The notes under the pieces: generated by a model | The model's input: only the letters and a program-made list of their open reading frames with translations | What the model was told of the DNA's origin: nothing | The model's database searches: none | Shown here: piece by piece, positions 1 to 4,787 of the stretch | Layout of the letters: every line of letters begins with the position of its first letter | Position numbering within the stretch: position 1 is the stretch's first letter | Assembly (NCBI GenBank): GCA_013361975.1 | Contig: JABFXB010000389.1 | Location: 1-6,545, forward strand | DNA from: Dermatophilaceae bacterium | GTDB lineage: Bacteria; Actinomycetota; Actinomycetes; Actinomycetales; Dermatophilaceae | DNA: 6,545 nucleotides | Direction: 5' to 3' | Program-made: the position numbers and the translations under genes

Positions 1-549
1 CGTGCGGCCTCCGAGGTTCGTGCCGGTCACCGGCGCACCCGTGGCGAGCTGCAGCCCTGCCAGGAAGGCTGCCGCCAGTGCGAAGACGGCGCCCGCCGTC
101 AGCAGGGCCCGTCGACCGGTGGGGCGGTCCGGTCGCGACCACCCCCGGCGGAGCATGGGGGAGGCCGCCAGCAGTGGGACTGCCGGCGTGGGCCGACCCG
201 GGACGACTCCCCGTCGCGAGCGGACGAGTACGACGGCGTCCCGGGCCCGGGCCATGGAGTTCGTGTAGACGGTGCCGGCGATCGCCGACACGACGCTGAG
301 GACGGCAGCCCCTGCGATGGTGCCCACCACGCCGAGGCGCGACCCGAGGGCGGCTGCCGTGGCGGCGGCCATGGATCCGCCGATCAGCTGCGTCAGCGAG
401 AGGTCGAGGAGCTTGGCCCGGGGCTCGGGGTCGGCCGCGGCATCGTTGGGGGAGGTGGTTCCCGAGGTTTTCGGGGCGCCTGGTGCGCCCGGGGTGCCGG
501 TCGGTGAGGTCGGGAGGTCGGGCAGATCTTCGGTCAGCGGTGGCGTCAT
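1..549 (-). CDS. Partial membrane protein of unknown function (3' end beyond the left edge)
   Basis: I do not recognise a named family. The frame is open from an ATG at 547-549 to the window edge, giving 183 residues and no stop, so the C-terminus is missing. Residues 1-45 are rich in Pro, Thr, Gly and Asp and look disordered. Residues 52-94 are small and hydrophobic, beginning LTQLIGGSMAAATAAALG, and look like one or two membrane-associated helices with a Gly/Ala-rich core. A basic, proline-containing linker (about 100-148, with several Arg) follows. A clear transmembrane helix spans about 147-169 (ALLTAGAVFALAAAFLAG), and the chain then becomes polar. By the positive-inside rule the linker should be cytoplasmic and the missing C-terminal part outside. 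Actinobacterial hypothetical proteins of this general layout are common. The ribosome binding site is poor: AGGA lies only 2-3 bases before the ATG. The gene is divergent from the STAS gene across 209 bp. The reading frame is convincing; the function is unknown. Confidence 0.72.
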   Translation of the reverse strand, partial: MTPPLTEDLPDLPTSPTGTPGAPGAPKTSGTTSPNDAAADPEPRAKLLDLSLTQLIGGSMAAATAAALGSRLGVVGTIAGAAVLSVVSAIAGTVYTNSMARARDAVVLVRSRRGVVPGRPTPAVPLLAASPMLRRGWSRPDRPTGRRALLTAGAVFALAAAFLAGLQLATGAPVTGTNLGGRT

Positions 550-696
550 GTTCCTGGAGGAGGTTGCGTTCGTCTGCGTGCGACGTCGTCGTCTCCAGGT
601 GATGACGAACAAGCCGCTGCGTTCGTTGACGGCCGGCAGGGGACGTGACGCGCATCACACATCGACGCGCTCGCGCGACGGCATACGCGATTGCCC

Positions 697-725
697 TTTC
701 CGGGGGAGGTCGCGAGGCCTAACGT
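697..725 (+). promoter_or_regulatory. Possible promoter of the STAS gene
   Basis: TAACGT at 720-725 fits the actinobacterial -10 pattern TANNNT. TTTCCG at 697-702 is a weak -35 at 17-bp spacing. A start near 732 would leave a short leader containing the strong GAGGAGGGGGA ribosome binding site at 744-754. The rest of the 550-758 gap shows no better promoter by eye, and no obvious GTTT/GGGTA stress-sigma-type promoter. Confidence 0.27.
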
Positions 726-758
726 GGGCGGTGATGGTCGTGCGAGGAGGGGGAGCCG

Positions 759-1103
759 GTGAACGTGACGGTCGATGACAGGGGCGGCGTGCTCGTGGCG
801 CACGTGACGGGGGAGCTCGACACCTACACCGTGCCGGACGCGCGGAGGGTGTTCGAGTCGCTGGAGGCGACGTCCGGCTCCGAGGTCGTCGTCGACCTGC
901 GTGAGGTGACCTTCCTCGACTCGTCCGGTCTCGGCGCCCTCATCGGCCTCTATCACCGGGTGAGCGATGCCGGCGGGCACCTGCGCCTCGTGTGCGCTGG
1001 CGTGACGCTGCGCCTGATGGAGCTGATGAACCTCGGCCAGGTGCTCGACATCAGCACCGAGCTGGACGAGGTCTCGCCCAACGGCGGGGCGGCGCTGGCC
1101 TGA
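759..1103 (+). CDS. STAS-domain anti-sigma-factor antagonist (SpoIIAA/RsbV-like)
   Basis: This 114-residue protein is the length of a single STAS domain. It belongs to the SpoIIAA/RsbV family, cytoplasmic switch proteins that bind and neutralise an anti-sigma kinase when unphosphorylated. The N-terminal beta strands and the GELDTYTVPDARR segment (18-30) are typical. The phosphorylation loop is FLDSSGLGAL (52-61); Ser56, after Asp54 and Ser55, corresponds to the phospho-acceptor Ser58 of Bacillus SpoIIAA. The C-terminal helix segment (about 80-105, LRLMELMNLGQVLDI) matches the usual end of the domain. The GTG start is set by a strong GAGGAGGGGGA about 4-8 bases upstream. The kinase that presumably phosphorylates it is the next gene but lies on the opposite strand and converges on it, with 43 bp between stop codons. 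It is therefore transcribed alone or from upstream. The natural partners are the kinase at 1147-1590 and the phosphatase at 1631-3433, although actinobacteria often carry many paralogues and cross-talk is possible. Confidence 0.93.
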   Translation: MNVTVDDRGGVLVAHVTGELDTYTVPDARRVFESLEATSGSEVVVDLREVTFLDSSGLGALIGLYHRVSDAGGHLRLVCAGVTLRLMELMNLGQVLDISTELDEVSPNGGAALA

Positions 1104-1123
1104 GCCCGCCGGGGGCCGAGCGC
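1092..1123. terminator. Possible bidirectional terminator between convergent STAS and kinase genes
   Basis: GCGCTGGCC (1092-1100) can pair with GGCC-G-AGCGC (1114-1123), giving nine base pairs with one bulged G and a 13-nt loop that contains the STAS stop codon. There is no T tract, as is common for actinobacterial hairpin terminators. The position at the junction of two convergent genes fits, but in DNA this GC-rich such stems arise easily by chance. Confidence 0.33.
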
Positions 1124-1146
1124 GTGACGCCCGGGAGCAGTGCCGC

Positions 1147-1590
1147 TCAGGCGCGTCCGGCGGCCACGGGCTCCAGCGTCAGGTGGAGGCGTACGCGTGT
1201 GTGTCCGGGCGGTGACTCGATCGTCAGGCGGTCGCTGAGTCGCTGGGCGATGAGCAGGCCGCGGCCGCTGGTCGCCTGGCCCGCAGGTTCGCTGATCTCC
1301 GGCTTGGAGGACGTGCCGTCGGAGTCCTCGACCGTGAAGACGAGCGAGTCGGCGGTGCGGTCGATGCGCAGCACGCCGTGACCGCCCCCGTGGATGATGC
1401 TGTTGACGGCCAGCTCGTGCACCGCCAGTATGGCGTCGGCCGCCCGCTCGGGCACGTGCTGGTCGGCGGCCGAACGCACGGCCTCACGCACGAGCCGCAG
1501 GTCCTCCGGCCCGAACTCGACACGGCTGAGCTCGCTCCCGCCGGTGATCGTCGGCCCTCCCACGTTGCCATCGTGCCACCGATGAGGCAT
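1147..1590 (-). CDS. RsbW-like anti-sigma serine/threonine kinase (HATPase_c fold)
   Basis: This 147-residue, single-domain GHKL ATPase is of the SpoIIAB/RsbW type. Such proteins bind a sigma factor or other target and phosphorylate a STAS antagonist with ATP. The N box is AVHELAVNSIIHGGG (56-70), with Glu59, Asn63 and His67 in the expected places. The G1 region is VEDSDG (87-92). The G2 region is TSGRGLLIAQRLSDRL (107-122), close to the family's SGRGL..V..LADRW but without the Trp. The usual Asp-Gly spacing of G1 is slightly relaxed. The start is uncertain. The ATG at 1588-1590 has no clear ribosome binding site, and family members usually begin a few residues before the segment RVEFGPEDL (23-31), so about 10-20 residues at the N-terminus may not be translated. 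GTG codon 10 is an alternative. The gene converges on the STAS gene and diverges from the phosphatase gene, whose start is only 40 bp away, so control regions must overlap the coding sequence. Confidence 0.9.
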   Translation of the reverse strand: MPHRWHDGNVGGPTITGGSELSRVEFGPEDLRLVREAVRSAADQHVPERAADAILAVHELAVNSIIHGGGHGVLRIDRTADSLVFTVEDSDGTSSKPEISEPAGQATSGRGLLIAQRLSDRLTIESPPGHTRVRLHLTLEPVAAGRA

Positions 1591-1593
1591 CTG
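1565..1593 (+). promoter_or_regulatory. Possible promoter of the phosphatase gene
   Basis: TTGCCA at 1565-1570 is a good -35. The -10 at 17-bp spacing, CATCTG (1588-1593), is poor. If used, this promoter lies over the 5' end of the divergent kinase gene, and transcription would begin about 1600, shortly before the ribosome binding site CAGGA (1619-1623). This is a match by eye only. Confidence 0.25.
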
Positions 1594-1630
1594 TGGGACG
1601 TCAAGGCCCCGGTGGTGTCAGGATGACGCC

Positions 1631-3433
1631 ATGAACGCGACGGCGCTGGACGGCGGCAACGAGGCGTCGTCGACCCTCGCCCGCCGCCTCGTCGAGCTCG
1701 GGCGCATGGCCGCCGATCTCGCGAGCGCCGTCACCATGGACGACCTCACCGAGACCATCACGCAGCGCGCGTCCGCCGTGATGGGTGCCTCGCGTGCCGT
1801 GCTCGCCGTGCGGGAAGGACGCCATCGGCTCCGGACCATCGGCACGCACGGGCTGACCCCCGACATGGTGAGCCAGTGGTCGTCGTTCGACATCCGGACG
1901 TCGATGCCGATCACCGACGCCGTGCGCACCCGAGAGCCCGTCGTCGTGACGAACGTCGCCGAGCTGCTCGAGCGCTACCCCGAGCTCGAGGACGCCGCGG
2001 AGCGGTTCACGGTGGCGTTGCCGCTGGTGTCGCCGACGAGCGGCGAGGCCGTGGGCGCCGTGGGCTTCCGGTTCGACGGCGAGCACGGTCAGCTCGACTC
2101 GGACGAGCTCTCCGTGCTGCAGTTCCTCACGGACATGTGCGCCCAGACGATGCTGCGGCTGCGTGCCGAGGCCGAGAGCGCCGACCGCGCCGCCCGCCTC
2201 GAGTTCCTCGCGAACGCGTCGCAGGCTCTCGCCGAGTCGCTCGACTACCGGCAGACGTTGCGCCAGGTCGCCTCCCTCGCAGTGCCCACCCACGCCGACT
2301 GGTGCTCGGTGCAGATGATGGACGACGGGGTGCTGCGCACCCTCGCCGTGGCGCACGTCGACCCGGCCAAGGTGCAGATGGCCAAGGACCTCGAGACCCG
2401 GTGGCCGCCCGACCCGAACCGTCCCGGTGGGGCAGCCGACGTGGCGCGCACCGGCAAGAGCCTGCTCATCGAGGAGGTCACGGACGAGATGCTCGTGGCC
2501 GCGGCGCGCGACGAGGAGCACCTGCGGGTCGCGCGCGAGCTGGGCCTTCAGAGCGCGATGTCCGTCCCGCTGCGCACCAACGATCGCGTCATCGGGGTGC
2601 TCACCTTCGTCGCCGCCGAGTCGGGTCGGCGCTACACCTCCGACGACGTGGCGTTCGCCGAGGACCTCGCCCGCCGTGCCGGTCTCGCCATCGACAACGC
2701 CGACCTCTACTCCCAGACACGGCGGGTGGCCTCGGTGCTCCAGGCGACCCTGTTGCCGCACGACCTGCCCGACGTGCCGGGGTGGCAGGTCGGCATGGTG
2801 TACCGGCAGGCGGGACGCACCGACGTGGGCGGCGACTACTTCGACGTGAGCACCCTCGCCGACGGGCGGGTCTTCGCCTTCGTCGGGGACGTCATGGGAC
2901 GAGGCGTCGACGCCGCCGTCGCCGGCTCCCGTATGCGTTCTGCCACGAGAGTTCTCGTCACCCAGGACCCCGAACCAGCCGCTCTCGCCACAGCCATCGA
3001 CCGCCTGATGTCGCACCAGCCGCCCACGCCGATGGCGTCGGCGGCATACGCCCTCTTCGACCCGGCGCACGGCAAGGTCTCGACGGTCGTCGCCGGGCAC
3101 CCACCGCCCCTGCTGCTGCAGGGCGGGTCCAGCCGCTACGTCGTCGAGGAGGGCTCGCCAGTCCACGGCATCGGCATCGTTCAGCGGCCCGCGGCTCGCG
3201 TTCCCTTCCCCGTCGGTGACGTGCTGCTGCTCTACACCGACGGGCTCGTCGAGCGCCGCGGCGAGAGCATCGACATCGGCCTCAAGCGGCTGCAGACCGC
3301 TGCCGACGAGATGCTCGGAGGGGTCACCGACGAGACCGACCTCGACGACGTGCTCCACGGCCTGGCCGAGGCGGTCACCGACCCCGACCGCCACGACGAC
3401 GTCGCCCTGCTCGCGTTCAGGCGCATGGTCTGA
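1631..3433 (+). CDS. GAF-GAF-PP2C (SpoIIE/RsbU-type) serine phosphatase
   Basis: This 600-residue soluble protein is predicted to dephosphorylate a phospho-STAS antagonist and so turn on a partner-switching circuit. Two GAF sensor domains lie at about 17-178 and 187-360, joined by a charged helix (LRLRAEAESADRAARLEFL). The PP2C/SpoIIE domain covers about 366-597 and begins with LQATLLPHDLPDVPGW, the usual entry sequence of this family. Metal-site motifs are intact: VGGDYFD (399-405, Asp402), FVGDVMGRG (417-425, Asp420), LYTDGLVE (534-541, Asp537) and HDDVALL (588-594, Asp589/Asp590). No transmembrane, PAS or HATPase domain is visible, so the kinase role falls to a separate protein, most simply the divergent gene at 1147-1590. 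The ligand of the GAF domains cannot be read from sequence. The first GAF lacks an evident Cys/His cluster for metal or haem, and the second contains HADWCSVQ (221-228), common in such phosphatases. The ATG start is supported by CAGGA seven bases upstream. The gene appears to be transcribed alone, because a hairpin and rnpB follow. Confidence 0.95.
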   Translation: MNATALDGGNEASSTLARRLVELGRMAADLASAVTMDDLTETITQRASAVMGASRAVLAVREGRHRLRTIGTHGLTPDMVSQWSSFDIRTSMPITDAVRTREPVVVTNVAELLERYPELEDAAERFTVALPLVSPTSGEAVGAVGFRFDGEHGQLDSDELSVLQFLTDMCAQTMLRLRAEAESADRAARLEFLANASQALAESLDYRQTLRQVASLAVPTHADWCSVQMMDDGVLRTLAVAHVDPAKVQMAKDLETRWPPDPNRPGGAADVARTGKSLLIEEVTDEMLVAAARDEEHLRVARELGLQSAMSVPLRTNDRVIGVLTFVAAESGRRYTSDDVAFAEDLARRAGLAIDNADLYSQTRRVASVLQATLLPHDLPDVPGWQVGMVYRQAGRTDVGGDYFDVSTLADGRVFAFVGDVMGRGVDAAVAGSRMRSATRVLVTQDPEPAALATAIDRLMSHQPPTPMASAAYALFDPAHGKVSTVVAGHPPPLLLQGGSSRYVVEEGSPVHGIGIVQRPAARVPFPVGDVLLLYTDGLVERRGESIDIGLKRLQTAADEMLGGVTDETDLDDVLHGLAEAVTDPDRHDDVALLAFRRMV

Positions 3434-3446
3434 CGCCTCGGCCGCT

Positions 3447-3462
3447 GCGCCCGTCGGGGCGC
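3447..3462 (+). terminator. GC-rich hairpin after the phosphatase gene
   Basis: GCGCCC (3447-3452), loop GTCG, GGGCGC (3457-3462) form a perfect 6-bp stem with a tetraloop, 13 bases after the phosphatase stop codon. There is no T run. Its position between the phosphatase gene and the rnpB promoter suggests a terminator that insulates the RNA gene, but this is inferred from placement. Confidence 0.42.
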
Positions 3463-3472
3463 CGTCGCCGGG

Positions 3473-3503
3473 TTCGGCGCACCCGACCCACGAGCCCTAT
3501 GCT
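3473..3503 (+). promoter_or_regulatory. Probable rnpB promoter
   Basis: TATGCT at 3498-3503 is a good -10 (TANNNT) and sits 7 bases before the predicted RNA 5' end at about 3511. This is the spacing expected for housekeeping sigma initiation. The -35 is weak: TTCGGC at 3473-3478 with a long 19-bp spacer. The -10 assignment gains weight from the independently predicted start of the P1 helix. Confidence 0.55.
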
Positions 3504-3510
3504 GGTGCGC

Positions 3511-3908
3511 GGATGAGTCGGCCAGACGGTCGCGTCAGGGCCTCGGCCCTGCCGAGGAACGTCCGGGCTCCACAGGGCAGGGTGGTGGCCAACAGCCACC
3601 CGGGGTGACCCGCGGGACAGTGCCACAGAGAACAGACCGCCGGCAGCCTCGGCAGCCGGTAAGGGTGAAACGGTGGTGTAAGAGACCACCAGCGCTCCAG
3701 GTGACTGGAGCGGCTCGGTAAACCCCACCCGGAGCAAGTCCAGACAGCGTACGAACGACGCCCTCGGGCGTCGAGGAGGCCGGCCCGGTCGAGTGCGCGG
3801 GTAGGACGCTCGAGCCGGCCAGCAATGGTCGGCCCAGATGGATGGCCGTCGCCGCGCCGCTGGTAACGGAGGCGCGGAACAGAACCCGGCGTATCGGCCG
3901 ACTCATCC
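3511..3908 (+). ncRNA. rnpB: RNase P RNA, bacterial type A
   Basis: This is the catalytic RNA of ribonuclease P, which removes 5' leaders from tRNA precursors together with the RnpA protein. Recognition rests on conserved blocks in the correct order: GAGGAACGTCCGGGCTC (3554-3570, 5' strand of P4 and flanks); CAGGGCAGGGTG just after it; ACAGTGCCACAGAG..ACAGACCGCC (3617-3641); GGTAAGGGTGAAACGGTG (3658-3675) followed by GTAAGAG; CGGCTCGGTAAACCCCACCC with the L15 GGT (3717-3719) that pairs with tRNA CCA ends; and ACAGAACCCGGC (3879-3890, 3' strand of P4). The ends are set by P1, where 3511-3523 and 3896-3908 are perfectly complementary over 13 bp. The length of about 398 nt is normal for type A. 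The mature ends could differ by a few bases. ORFs on either strand through this region are not genes. There is no sign of damage. Confidence 0.97.
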
Positions 3909-4062
3909 ACCATGGCCTCTGAACTGCGGTGATGCGATCAGACCTTGCCGTTGGTCCCCGAATGGTCCGCCAAGTTCCGGAGGACTCCATCGGCGGCAGT
4001 GGGGACGGTCGTGCCTCAGCTCATGGAGCCCCGTCGTGCTCGGGGCCCCGCACTCGGCACCA
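3909..4062. other. Intergenic region between rnpB and the convergent regulator gene
   Basis: There is no supported gene in these 154 bases. Short open frames on the plus strand lack ribosome binding sites and actinobacterial codon bias. The only structure of note is the GC hairpin at 4028-4046. A weak TCTGA/TCAGA pairing (about 3917-3942) with a long loop just after rnpB is not convincing as a terminator. Confidence 0.6.
4028..4046. terminator. Possible bidirectional terminator between rnpB and the XRE-cupin gene
   Basis: GCCCCG (4028-4033), a 7-nt loop, and CGGGGC (4041-4046) form a perfect 6-bp stem. It lies 17 bases beyond the stop codon of the minus-strand regulator and about 120 bases after the rnpB 3' end. 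No T tract is present on either strand. The place suits the regulator gene better than rnpB. Confidence 0.36.
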
Positions 4063-4650
4063 TCACGAGCTGCCGCTCCAAGGCGCCGGCGACAGCACCC
4101 AGAGCATCTCGGCGCCGACTGACGTGCTGACGTTGTGCCAGGTGTGCGGCTCGCCGCCGGGGAAGGTCGCAGCCGTCCCGGCCGTCAGCTGCTCTCGGTG
4201 GTCGGCGAAGACCAGGTCGATGGTGCCCTCGAGCACGTAGAGCACCTCGACCGCACAGTTGATGGTGTAGAGGTCTGTGCCACCTGACGCCCCGGGCTCC
4301 GCGCTGCTGCGAACCAGCTGCACGCGCGACTGACCCCGTGGCGTCATGAGCCGTTCGACGACGCCGCTGCCACCGAGGTTGATGGCCGGCGCCGTCTCGT
4401 GGCTGACGAGGTCGACCTCGGGCGCGCTGAACAGCGAACCCACCTCGATGCTCATGACCTCGCACAGAGTGATGAGGGAGGTCACGCTCAGGGATGTCTC
4501 GTCTCGTTCGACCCGGCTGAGAAAGCCTTTCGTGAGGCCGCTGGCCGCGGCGAGCTGGTCGAGCGTGTAGCCGTTCGCCTGGCGCGCTGCCCTCAGGCGG
4601 GCGCCGATGCGCGCCCCGTCGCTCGTCGGGGAGACGGGAACCGGTCGCAT
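4063..4650 (-). CDS. XRE-family HTH transcriptional regulator with C-terminal cupin domain
   Basis: This 195-residue, two-domain regulator probably controls the divergent amino acid transporter and itself. An N-terminal HTH_3/XRE domain covers about 14-73: ARIGARLRAARQANGYTLDQ, then the turn AAASGLTKGFLSRVERDE (35-51), whose segment from TKGF onward is the recognition helix. A cupin barrel covers about 105-190, with the family strand VLYVLEGTIDLVF (136-148), LTAGTAATFPGGEPHTWHN (155-173) and a final LWVLSP. In this class, including the E. coli regulator PuuR, the cupin senses a small metabolite. The usual His/Glu cluster before the YVLEG strand is replaced here by TINCAVE (129-135), so only Glu135, His169 and His172 remain as possible ligands and metal binding is doubtful. 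I chose the ATG at 4648-4650 because AAGGAG lies 8 bases upstream. A GTG at 4680 would add ten residues but has no ribosome binding site. A palindrome in the intergenic region is the likely operator. Confidence 0.92.
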   Translation of the reverse strand: MRPVPVSPTSDGARIGARLRAARQANGYTLDQLAAASGLTKGFLSRVERDETSLSVTSLITLCEVMSIEVGSLFSAPEVDLVSHETAPAINLGGSGVVERLMTPRGQSRVQLVRSSAEPGASGGTDLYTINCAVEVLYVLEGTIDLVFADHREQLTAGTAATFPGGEPHTWHNVSTSVGAEMLWVLSPAPWSGSS

Positions 4651-4708
4651 GTGCAGTTCTCCTTCGCGCCGCCCGGGCACTCGCCGGGTGGGAAATCGCC
4701 GTGGCCTC

Positions 4709-4738
4709 TTGACAGCACATCATGCCGGGCAACATCCT
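4709..4738 (+). promoter_or_regulatory. Predicted promoter of the ABC transporter operon
   Basis: TTGACA at 4709-4714 is a perfect -35 consensus. With an 18-bp spacer, CATCCT at 4733-4738 serves as a -10 with three of six consensus bases. The start would fall near 4745, inside the palindrome at 4743-4760. This is the arrangement expected for repression. Confidence 0.55.
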
Positions 4739-4748
4739 CATCACACAA
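4719..4748 (-). promoter_or_regulatory. Possible promoter of the XRE-cupin regulator
   Basis: On the minus strand, TTGTGT (4748-4743) as -35 and CATGAT (4724-4719) as -10 are 18 bp apart. The -35 is the left arm of the palindrome, so binding there would also block the regulator's own promoter. Both boxes are partial matches. Confidence 0.35.
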
Positions 4749-4760
4749 CCTTTGTTGTGT
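4743..4760. promoter_or_regulatory. Operator-like palindrome between divergent regulator and transporter genes
   Basis: ACACAAC (4743-4749), spacer CTTT, GTTGTGT (4754-4760) form a perfect 7-bp inverted repeat in an 18-bp site. It is AT-richer than its surroundings and spans the predicted transcription start of the transporter and the putative -35 of the regulator. A site of this size and symmetry fits a dimeric XRE protein. It is followed by the transporter's ribosome binding site, so it is not a terminator in any useful position. That the neighbouring regulator is what binds it is inferred. Confidence 0.7.
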
Positions 4761-4787
4761 CACATGAAACTCAATGGAGAGATGATC

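Noticed and set aside
565..626. Nine-base direct repeat TGCGTTCGT at 565-573 and 618-626
   Set aside because: Only two copies, with no symmetry and no relation to promoter elements; a chance match is plausible in a GC-rich gap of this size.
272..778. Plus-strand open frame of 168 residues across the left gene and the gap
   Set aside because: It overlaps the minus-strand membrane protein, whose hydrophobic segments and codon pattern are more protein-like; it has no motif and runs into the STAS start.
1876..3219. A 447-residue plus-strand open frame inside the phosphatase gene
   Set aside because: Its Arg/Ala/Pro/Gly-rich composition is typical of a frame-shifted shadow in high-GC DNA, and it has no ribosome binding site or motif.
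1601..3394. A 597-residue open frame on the minus strand antisense to the phosphatase gene
   Set aside because: It is rich in His, Arg, Gly and Val with no recognisable domain, as expected from the complement of high-GC coding DNA. The plus-strand frame has complete GAF and PP2C motifs.
3497..3990. Minus-strand open frames of 106 to 151 residues across 3417-3990
   Set aside because: They are antisense to rnpB, whose conserved blocks and P1 helix explain the sequence; no protein features are visible.
4651..4680. GTG start at 4680 for the XRE-cupin regulator
   Set aside because: There is no ribosome binding site before it, and the added ten residues include the translated AAGGAG that serves the ATG at 4650.
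4722..4787. Longer start for the substrate-binding protein at ATG 4722 (or 4764, 4782)
   Set aside because: A 4722 start would place the palindrome and predicted transcription start inside the gene and bury the signal peptide. Only the 4788 ATG has a correctly spaced GGAG followed by a normal lipoprotein signal.
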